DNA from: a virus
Length of the DNA stretch: 22,262 nucleotides
Direction: 5' to 3' (one strand)
Virus record (IMG/VR): IMGVR_UViG_3300025000_000449
Span: 1-22,262 of that record
Shown here in pieces: positions 8,010 through 14,686 of this stretch (the stretch's first letter is position 1; every line of letters starts with the position of its first letter). Below the pieces are notes generated by a model that worked only from the letters and a program-made list of their open reading frames with translations, searched no databases and was not told where the DNA came from. A program made the position numbers and the translations under genes.

Positions 8010-8031
8010 GATTTGGGTACTTACTTGTCAT
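8002..8031 (-). other. possible 9-codon leader peptide
   Basis: GGAGGACTTATG gives a strong ribosome site and start. The frame encodes MTSKYPNHE and stops at TAG within the start region of the 81-aa gene. It may load ribosomes for that gene by termination-reinitiation. Confidence 0.4.
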
Positions 8032-8046
8032 AAGTCCTCCATGTAA

Positions 8047-8078
8047 AGAGGGCAGGGGATAGTTAGTCCCCCACCCTT
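8047..8078 (-). terminator. possible GC-rich hairpin downstream of palindrome copy 3
   Basis: On the minus strand GGGTGGGGGA and TCCCCTGCCC can pair imperfectly around ACTAAC, followed by TCTTTAC. It could act as an attenuator between the palindrome and the 81-aa gene. Confidence 0.3.
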
Positions 8079-8089
8079 AAGGTTAAATG

Positions 8090-8112
8090 CTATGTTACAT
8101 AATGTAACAAAG
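8090..8112. repeat. 23-bp palindrome, copy 3
   Basis: Arms CTATGTTAC and GTAACAAAG around ATAAT, four bases after the stop of the 145-aa gene and 59 bases before the possible leader peptide. Confidence 0.88.
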
Positions 8113-8115
8113 GGA

Positions 8116-8553
8116 TTACGCCCCAGTGACGAACTTCTTCACTTCATTCTGATCACCATATTGTTCTGAGTGGGAGACTCCTAGGATAGCGTAACCCTCC
8201 TTGCCGACCATATTAGAAAAGTTGATCTCAGCCAAACCGAAGGCACGTTTGAAACATTCGAGTTCCCATTTAGTGCCATTCAGTTTCTTAGGTTCCATTT
8301 CAGGAGTGGGTACCATGAAGACCTTGGACAAGCCCTTGGAGAATTCCTCATCGGGGATATCAAAGGTGATGATAAAGAACTTGTTGCCAGCTTCAGAGGT
8401 TCGGATAATCTTGCCCTCGGAGTCCTTCTTGAATCCTGTAATACGGATCTTGTACTCTCCAGGGTCTACTACTGAAGGCTCCTGAGAGTCACTGGTGTCG
8501 ATGTCAAGGAGAGTCTCGTTCATTGCTGCCATTTCTTCGTCGAATTCGGACAT
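8116..8553 (-). CDS. possible single-stranded DNA-binding protein
   Basis: 145 aa with an acidic N-terminus and then a beta-rich core: GEYKIRITGF, KFFIITFDIP, KVFMVPTPEM, FKRAFGL, EGYAILGVSHSE. This looks like the DUF669/OB-fold type proteins that accompany Sak4-like ATPases in phages. It lacks the acidic DDDIPF-like tail of bacterial SSB. It sits two genes after the Sak4-like ATPase, which supports a role in coating DNA during recombination. The function is inferred from pattern and context. GAGG lies eight bases upstream of the ATG. Confidence 0.55.
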   Translation of the reverse strand: MSEFDEEMAAMNETLLDIDTSDSQEPSVVDPGEYKIRITGFKKDSEGKIIRTSEAGNKFFIITFDIPDEEFSKGLSKVFMVPTPEMEPKKLNGTKWELECFKRAFGLAEINFSNMVGKEGYAILGVSHSEQYGDQNEVKKFVTGA

Positions 8554-8587
8554 AATTGTTGCCTCATTAGGTTGGGGTGGTTAGTAT

Positions 8588-8601
8588 AGGGCTAAGGCCC
8601 T
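8588..8601 (-). other. short hairpin AGGGC/GCCCT
   Basis: A 5-bp stem with a 4-base loop, 10 bases after the stop of the 93-aa gene and upstream of the 145-aa gene. There is no T-run. It may be a processing or pausing site. Confidence 0.3.
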
Positions 8602-8611
8602 CAGGTGTTAT

Positions 8612-8893
8612 TTACTTTTGGTTAAAGAGCTCGAGGGCTCCGCGGAGCTTGCCGATTACCTTTGTTTTCTCTGGTGGGTTTACCTCCTCGACGATTGAGA
8701 TTAGTTGGGGAATAGATTCATTGAAGATATCTACAGCATTCATGTCAGGAGTATTCATAATCTCCTGTCTGAGTTCCTCAATGGTGTCAGCAGGGGTTCT
8801 GACGGGAGCCTCCAAGATCTTCTCCGTTTGGTGTTTATCTTCCTCTTTGAGAGGGAGATCGGGGTCATCTGGTAATGTTACTCTAAAGGTCAT
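8612..8893 (-). CDS. acidic hypothetical protein, 93 aa
   Basis: Unrecognised. It is strongly acidic in its first two thirds (DDPDLPLKEEDK) and helical-looking throughout, ending KVIGKLRGALELFNQK. AGGAGG lies five bases upstream of the ATG, an excellent site. It starts ten bases after the Sak4-like ATPase and precedes the possible ssDNA-binding protein, so it may be an accessory subunit of that recombination set. That is inference from position. Confidence 0.65.
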   Translation of the reverse strand: MTFRVTLPDDPDLPLKEEDKHQTEKILEAPVRTPADTIEELRQEIMNTPDMNAVDIFNESIPQLISIVEEVNPPEKTKVIGKLRGALELFNQK

Positions 8894-8902
8894 ACTTACC
8901 TC

Positions 8903-9640
8903 CTATAAGGTGAAATCACATTTTGAGTCCTTCAGGTCAACTCCTGAATAGTACTCGTCTATACGTCTGGACACTATATCCAGGTCGTTTGGGATTCGGT
9001 TAGGGAACATATCATAAGGACTTTTGGCAGTGGTATAACCATTACTCTGGGTGGCGAAGTAGTACATTTGCTTATCATTTTCGGAGAAGACTTCGCCAAA
9101 GAGGACGATGGAACTCAGACCCTCCAAGGTCACCTTGTCATCCAAGAGTTTGCCCAGGGTCTTCATTTTACGCTCAGTGCCGGTGTCCTCCTCGTGGGTG
9201 AGGAAGAACACCTTAAGGCCAGGGCGGAGTTTAGTAGTGAGGAGAATAATCTCAAAGATGTTCTTAGCCATCATGGTAAACTTCTCGTAGCCTTTCTCAA
9301 GGGCCTTCATCATGAATTCTGTAGCCATGACGTAGTGGCCGTCGTCAATTACGAGGTTCTTCCATTTCTCGTTGCGGGAGACTTCCATCATAGTACTGCG
9401 GATTTTGGCAGCATCGGTGGACACCAGCATGTTGTCCTTCTCCTGGTATTGGCCACCTTTAGGGAAGGGGAGAGGTTTGCCCAGAATGTTGATGAGGAAG
9501 GTTTCCTTAGGGTCAAGGTTACGGATGGCGGTGGACTTGCCTCGGCCACTCTTGGCTATTATGAGGATGAGCATACTTTTCTGGCCCTTATAGAGGGCAA
9601 TTGCATCAGTAGGGTCGAGATGATGATTGATTTCAGACAT
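8903..9640 (-). CDS. Sak4-like RecA-fold ATPase
   Basis: 245 aa. Walker A AKSGRGKST is at residues 29-37. Walker B is in NLVIDDGHYV, with D99 and D100. A later segment VFFLTHEED resembles the sensor strand of RecA-fold enzymes, and the C-terminus has FPNRIPNDLDIV. Length and motif spacing suit the Sak4 group of phage single-strand annealing or strand-exchange ATPases. The neighbours are a possible ssDNA-binding protein and a Cas4/RecB-like nuclease, a common phage recombination set. The start at 9640 is chosen because GAGG lies seven bases upstream; the in-frame codon 12 bases earlier has no such site. Annealing activity is inferred. Confidence 0.78.
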   Translation of the reverse strand: MSEINHHLDPTDAIALYKGQKSMLILIIAKSGRGKSTAIRNLDPKETFLINILGKPLPFPKGGQYQEKDNMLVSTDAAKIRSTMMEVSRNEKWKNLVIDDGHYVMATEFMMKALEKGYEKFTMMAKNIFEIILLTTKLRPGLKVFFLTHEEDTGTERKMKTLGKLLDDKVTLEGLSSIVLFGEVFSENDKQMYYFATQSNGYTTAKSPYDMFPNRIPNDLDIVSRRIDEYYSGVDLKDSKCDFTL

Positions 9641-9649
9641 GATTAGCCT

Positions 9650-9662
9650 CACTAGGTTAGTG
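9650..9662 (-). other. hairpin next to a ribosome site
   Basis: CACTA/TAGTG with a 3-base loop, directly beside the GAGG site of the Sak4-like gene. It could reduce ribosome access. Weak evidence. Confidence 0.25.
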
Positions 9663-9693
9663 TTATTAGATTTCTATTGAGTAATTCTATATC

Positions 9694-9942
9694 CTATTCT
9701 TCGTATGAATAGTTTTCAAGAAGTGCTAAGGTTTCATCAAATTCCCTGGTATTCATCCAGTAAGAACATACTTTAATTCCCTCAAGAAATATTTTCATTA
9801 CTTCTGCTGGAGGACATTCTGGTTTTAGTATAAATATTCTTCCAGAATTTCTTGTAGCCATATAAAGTTCAAGGGTGTTGGACATTTCTCCAATACAAAG
9901 TTCTCTAACTTCATCTTTACATATAATATACTCAGTACCCAT
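9694..9942 (-). CDS. hypothetical protein, 82 aa
   Basis: Unrecognised. An acidic, Cys-containing protein (CKDEVRELCIGE), then RIFILKPECPPAEVMKIFLEG and an acidic tail. AGGAG lies seven bases upstream of the ATG. It is AT-rich compared with the nuclease and ATPase genes on either side, suggesting a separately acquired small gene. It begins ten bases after the nuclease gene stops. Confidence 0.65.
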   Translation of the reverse strand: MGTEYIICKDEVRELCIGEMSNTLELYMATRNSGRIFILKPECPPAEVMKIFLEGIKVCSYWMNTREFDETLALLENYSYEE

Positions 9943-9951
9943 GGCATTCTC

Positions 9952-10905
9952 CTAAAGGGTTAATATCTCACGCAATTCCTCTTCCAAGGGGTTCCAGAAA
10001 CTCACTTCCAGATCAGTGGGCATCCTTTCGATATGCTGAAGAGGGTTTGCGTGGCTGGTGCACATATCGAGGTAGATACAAGTACGACCCCAATTAGTAC
10101 AACTTCTACCATTCATTACGAAACACTTCATTATGTCATCAGAAGGGGATGATGTCTCAAGTTCCTCCACATCTCTGTAGATCTTATCCATCCAGGCCTT
10201 GGTGTTCTCAAGCCATTTGTACATTTGTATATTGCTTAGAAGGATGGGGAAGCGTTGGAGGATGTACTCGGGTTTCTTAGTCTTCTTCATACAGAGGCAG
10301 TTGATGATTACTCCACTGACCTTAGATGGTGGGACCATACAATTGAGGACGTGGGTGTATGTCCCTACCTGAATCCCCATCATGTGTTCGTAGTAGTATC
10401 CGTCTCCGATATAGTTCCCTCCCTTCGTCTTGTGCTCCAAAGAGCAATAGAGACCCGTTTCACGATCGATAAGGACGGTGTCCATCTTGAAAGCTAACTT
10501 ATGCTTCTCAGACAGACTCACTGTACCACCGAACTCCGTCTTGTAGACCTCATATCGGGTGAGGTCATCCGGGTAAGTCTTAAGATATTGGATTAACATG
10601 TCGAAGAAGCGAGTAGGAGTCTTCGGGCTATAGATCACATCAGTCTCTTCGGGGAAGAAGGCCCGGTACTCCTGGTTGAACATCTCCAGAGCTTCCATCA
10701 CAGCTTCCACTCTATAACCATGGAGGATTATGTGTTCCAGGGCGATGTGTACTGCCTTTCCAAAGTGCAAATGGTTATTAGGACGAGCACTCCGCCAACC
10801 CAACATATACTCGTAGAAAAACATTCTTGGGCATGATTGGTAGGCTTGGACCTTGGTGGAGTCCAGCACCTCCTGAGACGGGTGGTAAGGTATGGGTAAG
10901 GACAT
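9952..10905 (-). CDS. Cas4/RecB-like PD-(D/E)XK nuclease with probable iron-sulfur cluster
   Basis: 317 aa. The N-terminus has STKVQAYQSCPRMFFYEY (C25) and HFGKAVHIALE, typical of the RecB-family fold. The catalytic core is D142 in FKMDTVLID and E157-H-K159 in SLEHKTK, followed by QVGTYTH. Three cysteines near the C-terminus (KCFVMNGRSC, then TC and MC) together with C25 match the 1+3 cysteine layout of Cas4 and AddB, which hold a 4Fe-4S cluster. It probably processes DNA ends for the Sak4-like recombination system. No CRISPR array or cas genes are nearby, so an adaptation role is unlikely. The start at 10905 has GAGGAG upstream, one base after the previous stop. Confidence 0.85.
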   Translation of the reverse strand: MSLPIPYHPSQEVLDSTKVQAYQSCPRMFFYEYMLGWRSARPNNHLHFGKAVHIALEHIILHGYRVEAVMEALEMFNQEYRAFFPEETDVIYSPKTPTRFFDMLIQYLKTYPDDLTRYEVYKTEFGGTVSLSEKHKLAFKMDTVLIDRETGLYCSLEHKTKGGNYIGDGYYYEHMMGIQVGTYTHVLNCMVPPSKVSGVIINCLCMKKTKKPEYILQRFPILLSNIQMYKWLENTKAWMDKIYRDVEELETSSPSDDIMKCFVMNGRSCTNWGRTCIYLDMCTSHANPLQHIERMPTDLEVSFWNPLEEELREILTL

Positions 10906-10906
10906 T

Positions 10907-11080
10907 TTAGATCTCCTCAAGTTCTTTGGAAATTCTTTCTTCCATGAATCTAAGTATCCACTGAGCCACTATTACTGATGGGATCAGGGGACATAGTTCG
11001 ATGATGGCTGCTATGCAGATCTCCTCGGAGATTCCCTCTTTATGCATTGAGAGGACTTTCTTGTATTGTTTGTTAGTCAT
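10907..11080 (-). CDS. small helical hypothetical protein, 57 aa
   Basis: Starts MTNKQYKKVLSMHKEG and ends EERISKELEEI. It is helical with a hydrophobic middle (IAAIIELCPLIPSVIVAQW), which may pack against a partner or, less likely, insert in a membrane. AAGGAGG lies about six bases upstream of the ATG. It overlaps the gene before it by eight bases and ends one base before the nuclease start, and its last codons carry the nuclease's ribosome site. This packing strongly supports a real gene. Confidence 0.65.
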   Translation of the reverse strand: MTNKQYKKVLSMHKEGISEEICIAAIIELCPLIPSVIVAQWILRFMEERISKELEEI

Positions 11081-11399
11081 TCCTTACCTCCTTAGTAGCA
11101 TCTACAAAATTACATTCGAGAAGGATATTAACTATTTCCTCAGGAGTAGTGTTTGAATCTATAACAGAGAGTTTAGAGAAAAGGTCTTTGAATTCTTCAA
11201 AAGCTATCCAACTATCATAGAACATACAGAGTTGAACTGTAGGAATTTTACCTAGATCTATCCAATTAATAGAGAATTCAAATTCACAAGATTCATCCTC
11301 GTCATAGAGGCCTATGGTGATGTTATCTATAATTGTATCTGCTGCAAGACATACTTTACCATACCAAGCACGTTTGAGTTGTCTAAATTCTCTTCTCAT
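11073..11399 (-). CDS. acidic hypothetical protein, 108 aa
   Basis: Unrecognised. A basic first 12 residues (RREFRQLKR) are followed by an acidic, beta-rich middle (ITIGLYDEDESCEFEFSINWIDLG) and a helical tail. AAGGAG lies about eight bases upstream. It is AT-rich. It overlaps the genes on both sides, by 8 bases downstream and 17 upstream. Confidence 0.65.
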   Translation of the reverse strand: MRREFRQLKRAWYGKVCLAADTIIDNITIGLYDEDESCEFEFSINWIDLGKIPTVQLCMFYDSWIAFEEFKDLFSKLSVIDSNTTPEEIVNILLECNFVDATKEVRND

Positions 11400-11604
11400 C
11401 TTTTATCTCCTTAAGTATTCTAGCATATTCCCAAGAATTTACTATGTGCTGAATAGATTCTCGGGCTACACTTATGTTATATTTCTCTGATTTCGAAACA
11501 CACTCTCGATTGGATAGGTGGGAGAGGGTGCTGAGGACTCCTCTAATGAGGAATTTAGTCCAGTTGCGTTTCTGGGCAAGTCTCGTCTTGAGTGAGTTCT
11601 TCAA
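11383..11604 (-). CDS. hypothetical protein, 73 aa, TTG start
   Basis: Unrecognised basic, helical protein (KNSLKTRLAQKRNW, SVARESIQHIVNSWEYARILKEI). The open frame extends upstream with no ribosome site. The best start is TTG at 11604, with CGGAGG seven bases before it. This makes the gene overlap the 3' end of the 116-aa gene by 50 bases. The start is a judgement; the frame downstream is well supported by its fit with the next gene. Confidence 0.5.
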   Translation of the reverse strand: MKNSLKTRLAQKRNWTKFLIRGVLSTLSHLSNRECVSKSEKYNISVARESIQHIVNSWEYARILKEIKDEKRI

Positions 11605-11905
11605 AAGAGATCCTCCGTTGTTTGTAGTGACCCTTGTTGTCCCCACCGATTTGGTAGATGAGGAGATTGAGGACACCGTGTTTGATTGAGAACATGCTGC
11701 ATAGGATGCTGGTCATCACCGAAGGTCCCGAGACCAGGATGTAGTCCTCTTTCGTAGATGCCTGAATGATAGGCATGAACGTCCGATACATTCGGCCTAT
11801 GGAGAGGATGCTGATCTTGCCTGCGGTGAGGTAGATCAACTCCCCGAAGCGTGTAGCCTCTGAGAAGTCATGATAGCTTTTGTTAGGGATGAAGACTTTA
11901 GTCAT
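11555..11905 (-). CDS. conserved phage hypothetical protein, 116 aa
   Basis: Pattern RFGELIYLTAGKISILSIGRMYRTF...DYILVSGPSVMTSILCSMFSIKHGVLNLLIYQIGG is one I associate with a widespread phage family of unknown function, with a central strand-helix core and a conserved LNLLIY segment. A GGAG site lies ten bases upstream of the chosen ATG. It overlaps the end of the 76-aa gene by eight bases. The ribosome site of the following TTG-start gene lies inside its 3' end. Confidence 0.65.
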   Translation of the reverse strand: MTKVFIPNKSYHDFSEATRFGELIYLTAGKISILSIGRMYRTFMPIIQASTKEDYILVSGPSVMTSILCSMFSIKHGVLNLLIYQIGGDNKGHYKQRRISFEELTQDETCPETQLD

Positions 11906-12128
11906 GGGAATACTCTCCAATTTGCATCATTATACTTCTACCATTCTCTGACAATTCTTTACATTTAGTAATAGCTTCTAACTGGAAACAGAAAGGATTA
12001 GGCCATTTAGAAGATATTTTATATATAGTGTTGAAGAACTTTGCCTGATCTCCAGAATTCATATCGCAGAAGATTTCTGCCAGTTCTTCAGGTGTGGGAT
12101 GGATCTCGATTGTTATAGTTCGATTCAT
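11898..12128 (-). CDS. hypothetical protein, 76 aa
   Basis: Begins MNRTITIEIHPTPEELAEIFCDMNSGDQAKFF and continues helical. The TPEELAEIFCDMNSxxQAxFF pattern recurs in small phage proteins of unknown role. AAGGAG lies six bases upstream of the ATG. Palindrome copy 4 ends 18 bases upstream, so it is probably the first gene of a block. A longer in-frame reading upstream runs through that palindrome and lacks a ribosome site, so I rejected it. Confidence 0.7.
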   Translation of the reverse strand: MNRTITIEIHPTPEELAEIFCDMNSGDQAKFFNTIYKISSKWPNPFCFQLEAITKCKELSENGRSIMMQIGEYSHD

Positions 12129-12145
12129 AAGGATCTCCTTGATTG

Positions 12146-12168
12146 CTATGTTACAATATGTAATGTAG
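12146..12168. repeat. 23-bp palindrome, copy 4
   Basis: Arms CTATGTTAC and GTAATGTAG around AATAT, flanked by TTG on the left and CAA on the right, which extends the symmetry. It lies between the ligase gene and the 76-aa gene. Confidence 0.9.
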
Positions 12169-12172
12169 CAAA

Positions 12173-12189
12173 TACTTTCTTCGAAAGTA
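12173..12189 (-). terminator. 7-bp hairpin after the ligase gene
   Basis: TACTTTC/GAAAGTA around TTC, four bases past the ligase stop and just upstream of palindrome copy 4. It has no long T-run, so termination is only possible, not shown. Confidence 0.35.
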
Positions 12190-12192
12190 GGG

Positions 12193-13059
12193 TTAGATGA
12201 TTCGTACTGCTCTGGAGAACAGTGGGACTTTGTTCTTATCAGACATGGTTTGGTACTCAATTTCTAAATACCTACCTGAAAGATCTTCAGGAGCAGCTAA
12301 CCAATGTTCCCAGATATATGCTCTATCTTGATGAGAGATTTTACCTGCCCCCACAGAGAAGGGAGTCCCCATGTCGTCAATGCAGTTGAAGCCACCTACC
12401 ATACCTTTACCCTTGCCTTCGGCAGTGATGGCCTCATATACACCAGTTATGAGGTATTCATCTGAAGCTTTCGGCTTAAATTTCATCATAGCAGGGGACC
12501 TCCTCCTCAAGTATGTAGCATCTACATGCCTAATGATGAAGCCCTCGTAGCCAAGGCCGATGAACTTTTCGTAAATTTGGTAGATTTCTTCAAGAGTGTT
12601 GGCCATATACGGTACAACAAGTTTCAGGCATGGGGAAAGACTATTAGACTTGAACCTCTGGTTCAATTGGATTAACCTGTTGATCTGACTCCCCTCAGTA
12701 ATAATGTCGAATAGGTGAAGTTGCATAGCTCCATAGTTAGGGTGCATGGTGCTAGTGGTCGAGACCACACTGTGGATTTCAGCCCAGGTCCATCCGTGAA
12801 CATAGAGTTCACCGTCGAATTCTCCCTGGGGCAGAAGGAGGCCAGCCTCATTTATGTGAGGCACGGAGGATATTATCTCCTCCGTTGAGGAGAGGAGGAG
12901 GCACCTATCTCCCTCATGGATCAGACGGCACCTCTCCCCGTTCAGCTTGGGCTGAAGGATGTAAGGAGGGGACCATTTGAGGAAGAAGCGACCTTGATTT
13001 AATAGGCGACGTTCTTCGAAGGGGTATGCTAACTGGATGCCAGAGCGTGGATTGGACAT
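12193..13059 (-). CDS. ATP-dependent DNA ligase
   Basis: 288 aa. Motif I is QPKLNGER with the nucleotidyl-accepting Lys at residue 38. Motif III is FDGELYVHG, IIIa LHLFDII, IV GYEGFIIRH and V MMKFKPK. A short OB-like C-terminal domain includes GGFNCIDDMGTPFSVGAG. This is the minimal two-domain ligase typical of phages, with no zinc finger or BRCT domain. It seals nicks after lagging-strand synthesis or recombination. AAGGAG lies about eight bases upstream. It follows the DnaJ-like zinc protein and ends an operon before a hairpin and palindrome copy 4. Confidence 0.92.
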   Translation of the reverse strand: MSNPRSGIQLAYPFEERRLLNQGRFFLKWSPPYILQPKLNGERCRLIHEGDRCLLLSSTEEIISSVPHINEAGLLLPQGEFDGELYVHGWTWAEIHSVVSTTSTMHPNYGAMQLHLFDIITEGSQINRLIQLNQRFKSNSLSPCLKLVVPYMANTLEEIYQIYEKFIGLGYEGFIIRHVDATYLRRRSPAMMKFKPKASDEYLITGVYEAITAEGKGKGMVGGFNCIDDMGTPFSVGAGKISHQDRAYIWEHWLAAPEDLSGRYLEIEYQTMSDKNKVPLFSRAVRII

Positions 13060-13070
13060 ATTATCTCTCC

Positions 13071-13277
13071 TTAATCATTCTCAGGAATGGGGCCACAAGA
13101 ACAAGCTGCCTTAATCATTGCTCCACAATATTGACAGTATGGAGAAGAATCGTAATCTTCATCATCCCACTTATGCTTGCCACTACCATTGCAATTCATA
13201 CAGGCACTTTCAGTACCTTCTATATCAGTACAAAGGCCAGTACCATTACAACATTCACAGTCTTCTGTATGTTTCAT
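13071..13277 (-). CDS. DnaJ-type Cys-rich zinc protein, 68 aa
   Basis: Carries two CxxCxGxG repeats (CECCNGTG and CMNCNGSG), as in the DnaJ zinc domain, then CQYCG and CSCG. With about eight paired cysteines it could hold two zinc ions. No J domain is present. Its ATG overlaps the upstream stop as TAATG, with GGAGG before it. It could help folding or bind nucleic acid; neither is shown. Confidence 0.72.
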   Translation of the reverse strand: MKHTEDCECCNGTGLCTDIEGTESACMNCNGSGKHKWDDEDYDSSPYCQYCGAMIKAACSCGPIPEND

Positions 13278-13549
13278 TAGTGGCCCTCCTTCAACTCTCC
13301 TGAAATTCTAACGAGATTGGACAGACAGAACACCTCACAAGTGTTAAGGGTGATGGCCAACTTGGCTGAGTAGGTGCCAGAGTCCCATACATCTTCTTTG
13401 TAAGTGGGGAAGAGTTGGAGGAAGGAACCTTCAGTCATGTGGATCTTAGGGTGGTTATTAGAGAGGTAGACTCCAAGGATGCCGTGAGATGCTGGTGCGT
13501 CCTTGAGAAGGGAGGTAAGTTCGGATAGGAACTCCAATTGTGTAGTCAT
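13277..13549 (-). CDS. hypothetical protein, 90 aa
   Basis: Unrecognised. It has mixed alpha/beta character, with LEFLSELTSLLKDA at the front and TYSAKLAITLNTCEVFCLSNLV later. GGAG lies seven bases upstream of the ATG. A TGGCC/GGCCA hairpin at 13562-13574 lies in its short leader. It is the first gene after the terminator of the gene at 13681-14076, so it needs a promoter of its own, and I could not find a convincing one. Confidence 0.65.
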   Translation of the reverse strand: MTTQLEFLSELTSLLKDAPASHGILGVYLSNNHPKIHMTEGSFLQLFPTYKEDVWDSGTYSAKLAITLNTCEVFCLSNLVRISGELKEGH

Positions 13550-13561
13550 AATGGACTCCAG

Positions 13562-13574
13562 TGGCCGAAGGCCA
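13562..13574 (-). other. hairpin TGGCC/GGCCA in a leader
   Basis: A 5-bp GC-rich stem with a GAA loop (on the plus strand), 13 bases upstream of the 90-aa gene start and close to its ribosome site. It may affect translation. Confidence 0.3.
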
Positions 13575-13614
13575 AGGGCTGTTTTTGATATTAATTTGTG
13601 GCAATCTAGTGGAG

Positions 13615-13638
13615 AAAAATCCCCTCCCCTACGGGGAG
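13615..13638 (-). terminator. intrinsic terminator
   Basis: On the minus strand CTCCCC and GGGGAG pair around GTA, followed by GGGATTTTTC with a five-T run. It lies about 40 bases past the stop of the 131-aa gene. This is the clearest factor-independent terminator in the window. Confidence 0.75.
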
Positions 13639-13680
13639 TAGGAGAAGGGATGGTTGAGTTAATCTTGACTACAAGAGGGT

Positions 13681-14076
13681 TTAGTCGACAGCTACGCCAA
13701 GTTCCCTCAAGTATTCCTTCTGCTTCTCCGGAGTCCAGGTGGCGAAGGCAGCCTTGACGGCCTGAACAGGATCGACCTGAGTCTTTTCGACGGCCACGCC
13801 GAGGACGTAAGTGGAGATGAATTCCTGGATCTTTTCAGCAGAGAGGCCAGCCTTGAGTTTGGCACGAATAATTCCCTGGATTACGACACGGGCGTTGGCT
13901 TTGAACTGGGAGAAGACTACGTCAGAGCCGAACTTCTCACTTGCTGCCTCGATGGAATCACCGAGGTCATAGTCCACCTGACATTCCTGCCATACAGCCT
14001 TTCCCTCACCGTCCAAGACTGCATTTCCATTCTCATCTTTTACCTGATACCGTGCTGAGATCTGTTCCATTGCCAT
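13681..14076 (-). CDS. hypothetical protein with its own promoter and terminator, 131 aa
   Basis: I do not recognise the function. The N-terminus looks beta-rich (ARYQVKDENGNAVLDGEGKAVWQECQ is one stretch by position 8-33). A helical core follows with KANARVVIQGIIRAKLKAG and EKIQEFISTYV, then WTPEKQKEYLRELG. The gene has a consensus promoter (14158-14185), GGAGG eight bases before the ATG and an intrinsic terminator, making it a stand-alone expression unit. It looks richer in GC than its neighbours. These traits suit an abundant early protein or a moron-type gene. The 133-aa protein at 18380-18781 has a loosely similar layout. Confidence 0.72.
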   Translation of the reverse strand: MAMEQISARYQVKDENGNAVLDGEGKAVWQECQVDYDLGDSIEAASEKFGSDVVFSQFKANARVVIQGIIRAKLKAGLSAEKIQEFISTYVLGVAVEKTQVDPVQAVKAAFATWTPEKQKEYLRELGVAVD

Positions 14077-14157
14077 AATGTTACCTCCAGTTGATATTGT
14101 TATTTGTGGGCTAGATGCCCGATGTATGGAGCGCCGATGTGCTCCGATTGAATGGCC

Positions 14158-14185
14158 ATTATACCATGCTGAATGGGTATGTCAA
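14158..14185 (-). promoter_or_regulatory. consensus sigma70 promoter, leftward
   Basis: The -35 box TTGACA (14185-14180) and -10 box TATAAT (14163-14158) match the consensus exactly, with a 16-base spacer. It drives the 131-aa gene, with an untranslated leader of about 75 bases. Confidence 0.88.
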
Positions 14186-14190
14186 CAACT

Positions 14191-14210
14191 AATGGAAATT
14201 TATTTCCATT
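14191..14210 (-). terminator. AT-rich hairpin after the 76-aa gene
   Basis: AATGGAAAT/ATTTCCATT around TT, one base past the stop at 14212 and just upstream of the consensus promoter. It may end or slow incoming transcription. Confidence 0.4.
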
Positions 14211-14211
14211 C

Positions 14212-14442
14212 CTACACAAGAGTAGGACTAAGGGTAGCTAGATGGATATCCTGAGGACCTTCGTCAATCTCACGGATTACCCATCTATCCTGCATTAAGT
14301 ATCTAGCTGTCTCATTATCGAATTGCATAGTGAGTTCTCTATCTTCTGAGTTAGCCACTAATGTGGCCTCCTCAAGGGAGTTAGCTTCAACTATGGTGTA
14401 AGCAGTGAGTGGAACTTTGGCTACAAAGTGATAAGTAGGCAT
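14212..14442 (-). CDS. small DpnD/PcfM-like hypothetical protein, 76 aa
   Basis: Begins MPTYHFVAKVPLTAYTIVEANSLEEA. The strand-then-VEAxSLEEA pattern resembles the small DpnD/PcfM-type proteins found on phages and conjugative elements, whose role is unknown. CGGAG lies about eight bases upstream. It is the last gene of its block, followed by an AT-rich hairpin and the promoter of the next gene. Confidence 0.65.
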   Translation of the reverse strand: MPTYHFVAKVPLTAYTIVEANSLEEATLVANSEDRELTMQFDNETARYLMQDRWVIREIDEGPQDIHLATLSPTLV

Positions 14443-14485
14443 AGTAGATCTCCGTGGGTAAGGGTGGCGTATAGGAATAGTAGGG

Positions 14486-14686
14486 TCATAATTCCTCCAT
14501 TGGTATGGGTTTGATTAGATGGGTTAGTCTGGGCCAAGGTTGAGAGTGCCACAGTACTTCCACTATGCTAGGGTAGCGATATGCTAGGCTGTAGTACTCG
14601 ATGCCCTCAGGCACAGGAATGGAGTTCTCCACCTGTATAGGGTGAAAGGAAACTCTATTGTTTCGGATATTGTAGTACCTATTCAT
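14486..14686 (-). CDS. hypothetical protein, 66 aa
   Basis: Unrecognised. It is rich in Tyr, Pro and Trp (NRYYNIRNNR, EYYSLAYRYP, WHSQPWPRL). The ATG overlaps the tail of the previous gene by eight bases, so translation is probably coupled. The ribosome site is weak (AAGAAGAG). Supported mainly by packing. Confidence 0.55.
   Translation of the reverse strand: MNRYYNIRNNRVSFHPIQVENSIPVPEGIEYYSLAYRYPSIVEVLWHSQPWPRLTHLIKPIPMEEL

Noticed and set aside
9068-9646. 192-codon plus-strand open frame opposite the Sak4-like ATPase
   Set aside because: It is antisense to a gene with clear Walker motifs, lacks recognisable domains and lies against the direction of all neighbours.
9952-10905. CRISPR-Cas association of the Cas4-like nuclease
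   Set aside because: No repeat-spacer array and no other cas-like gene in the window; the neighbours are phage recombination genes.
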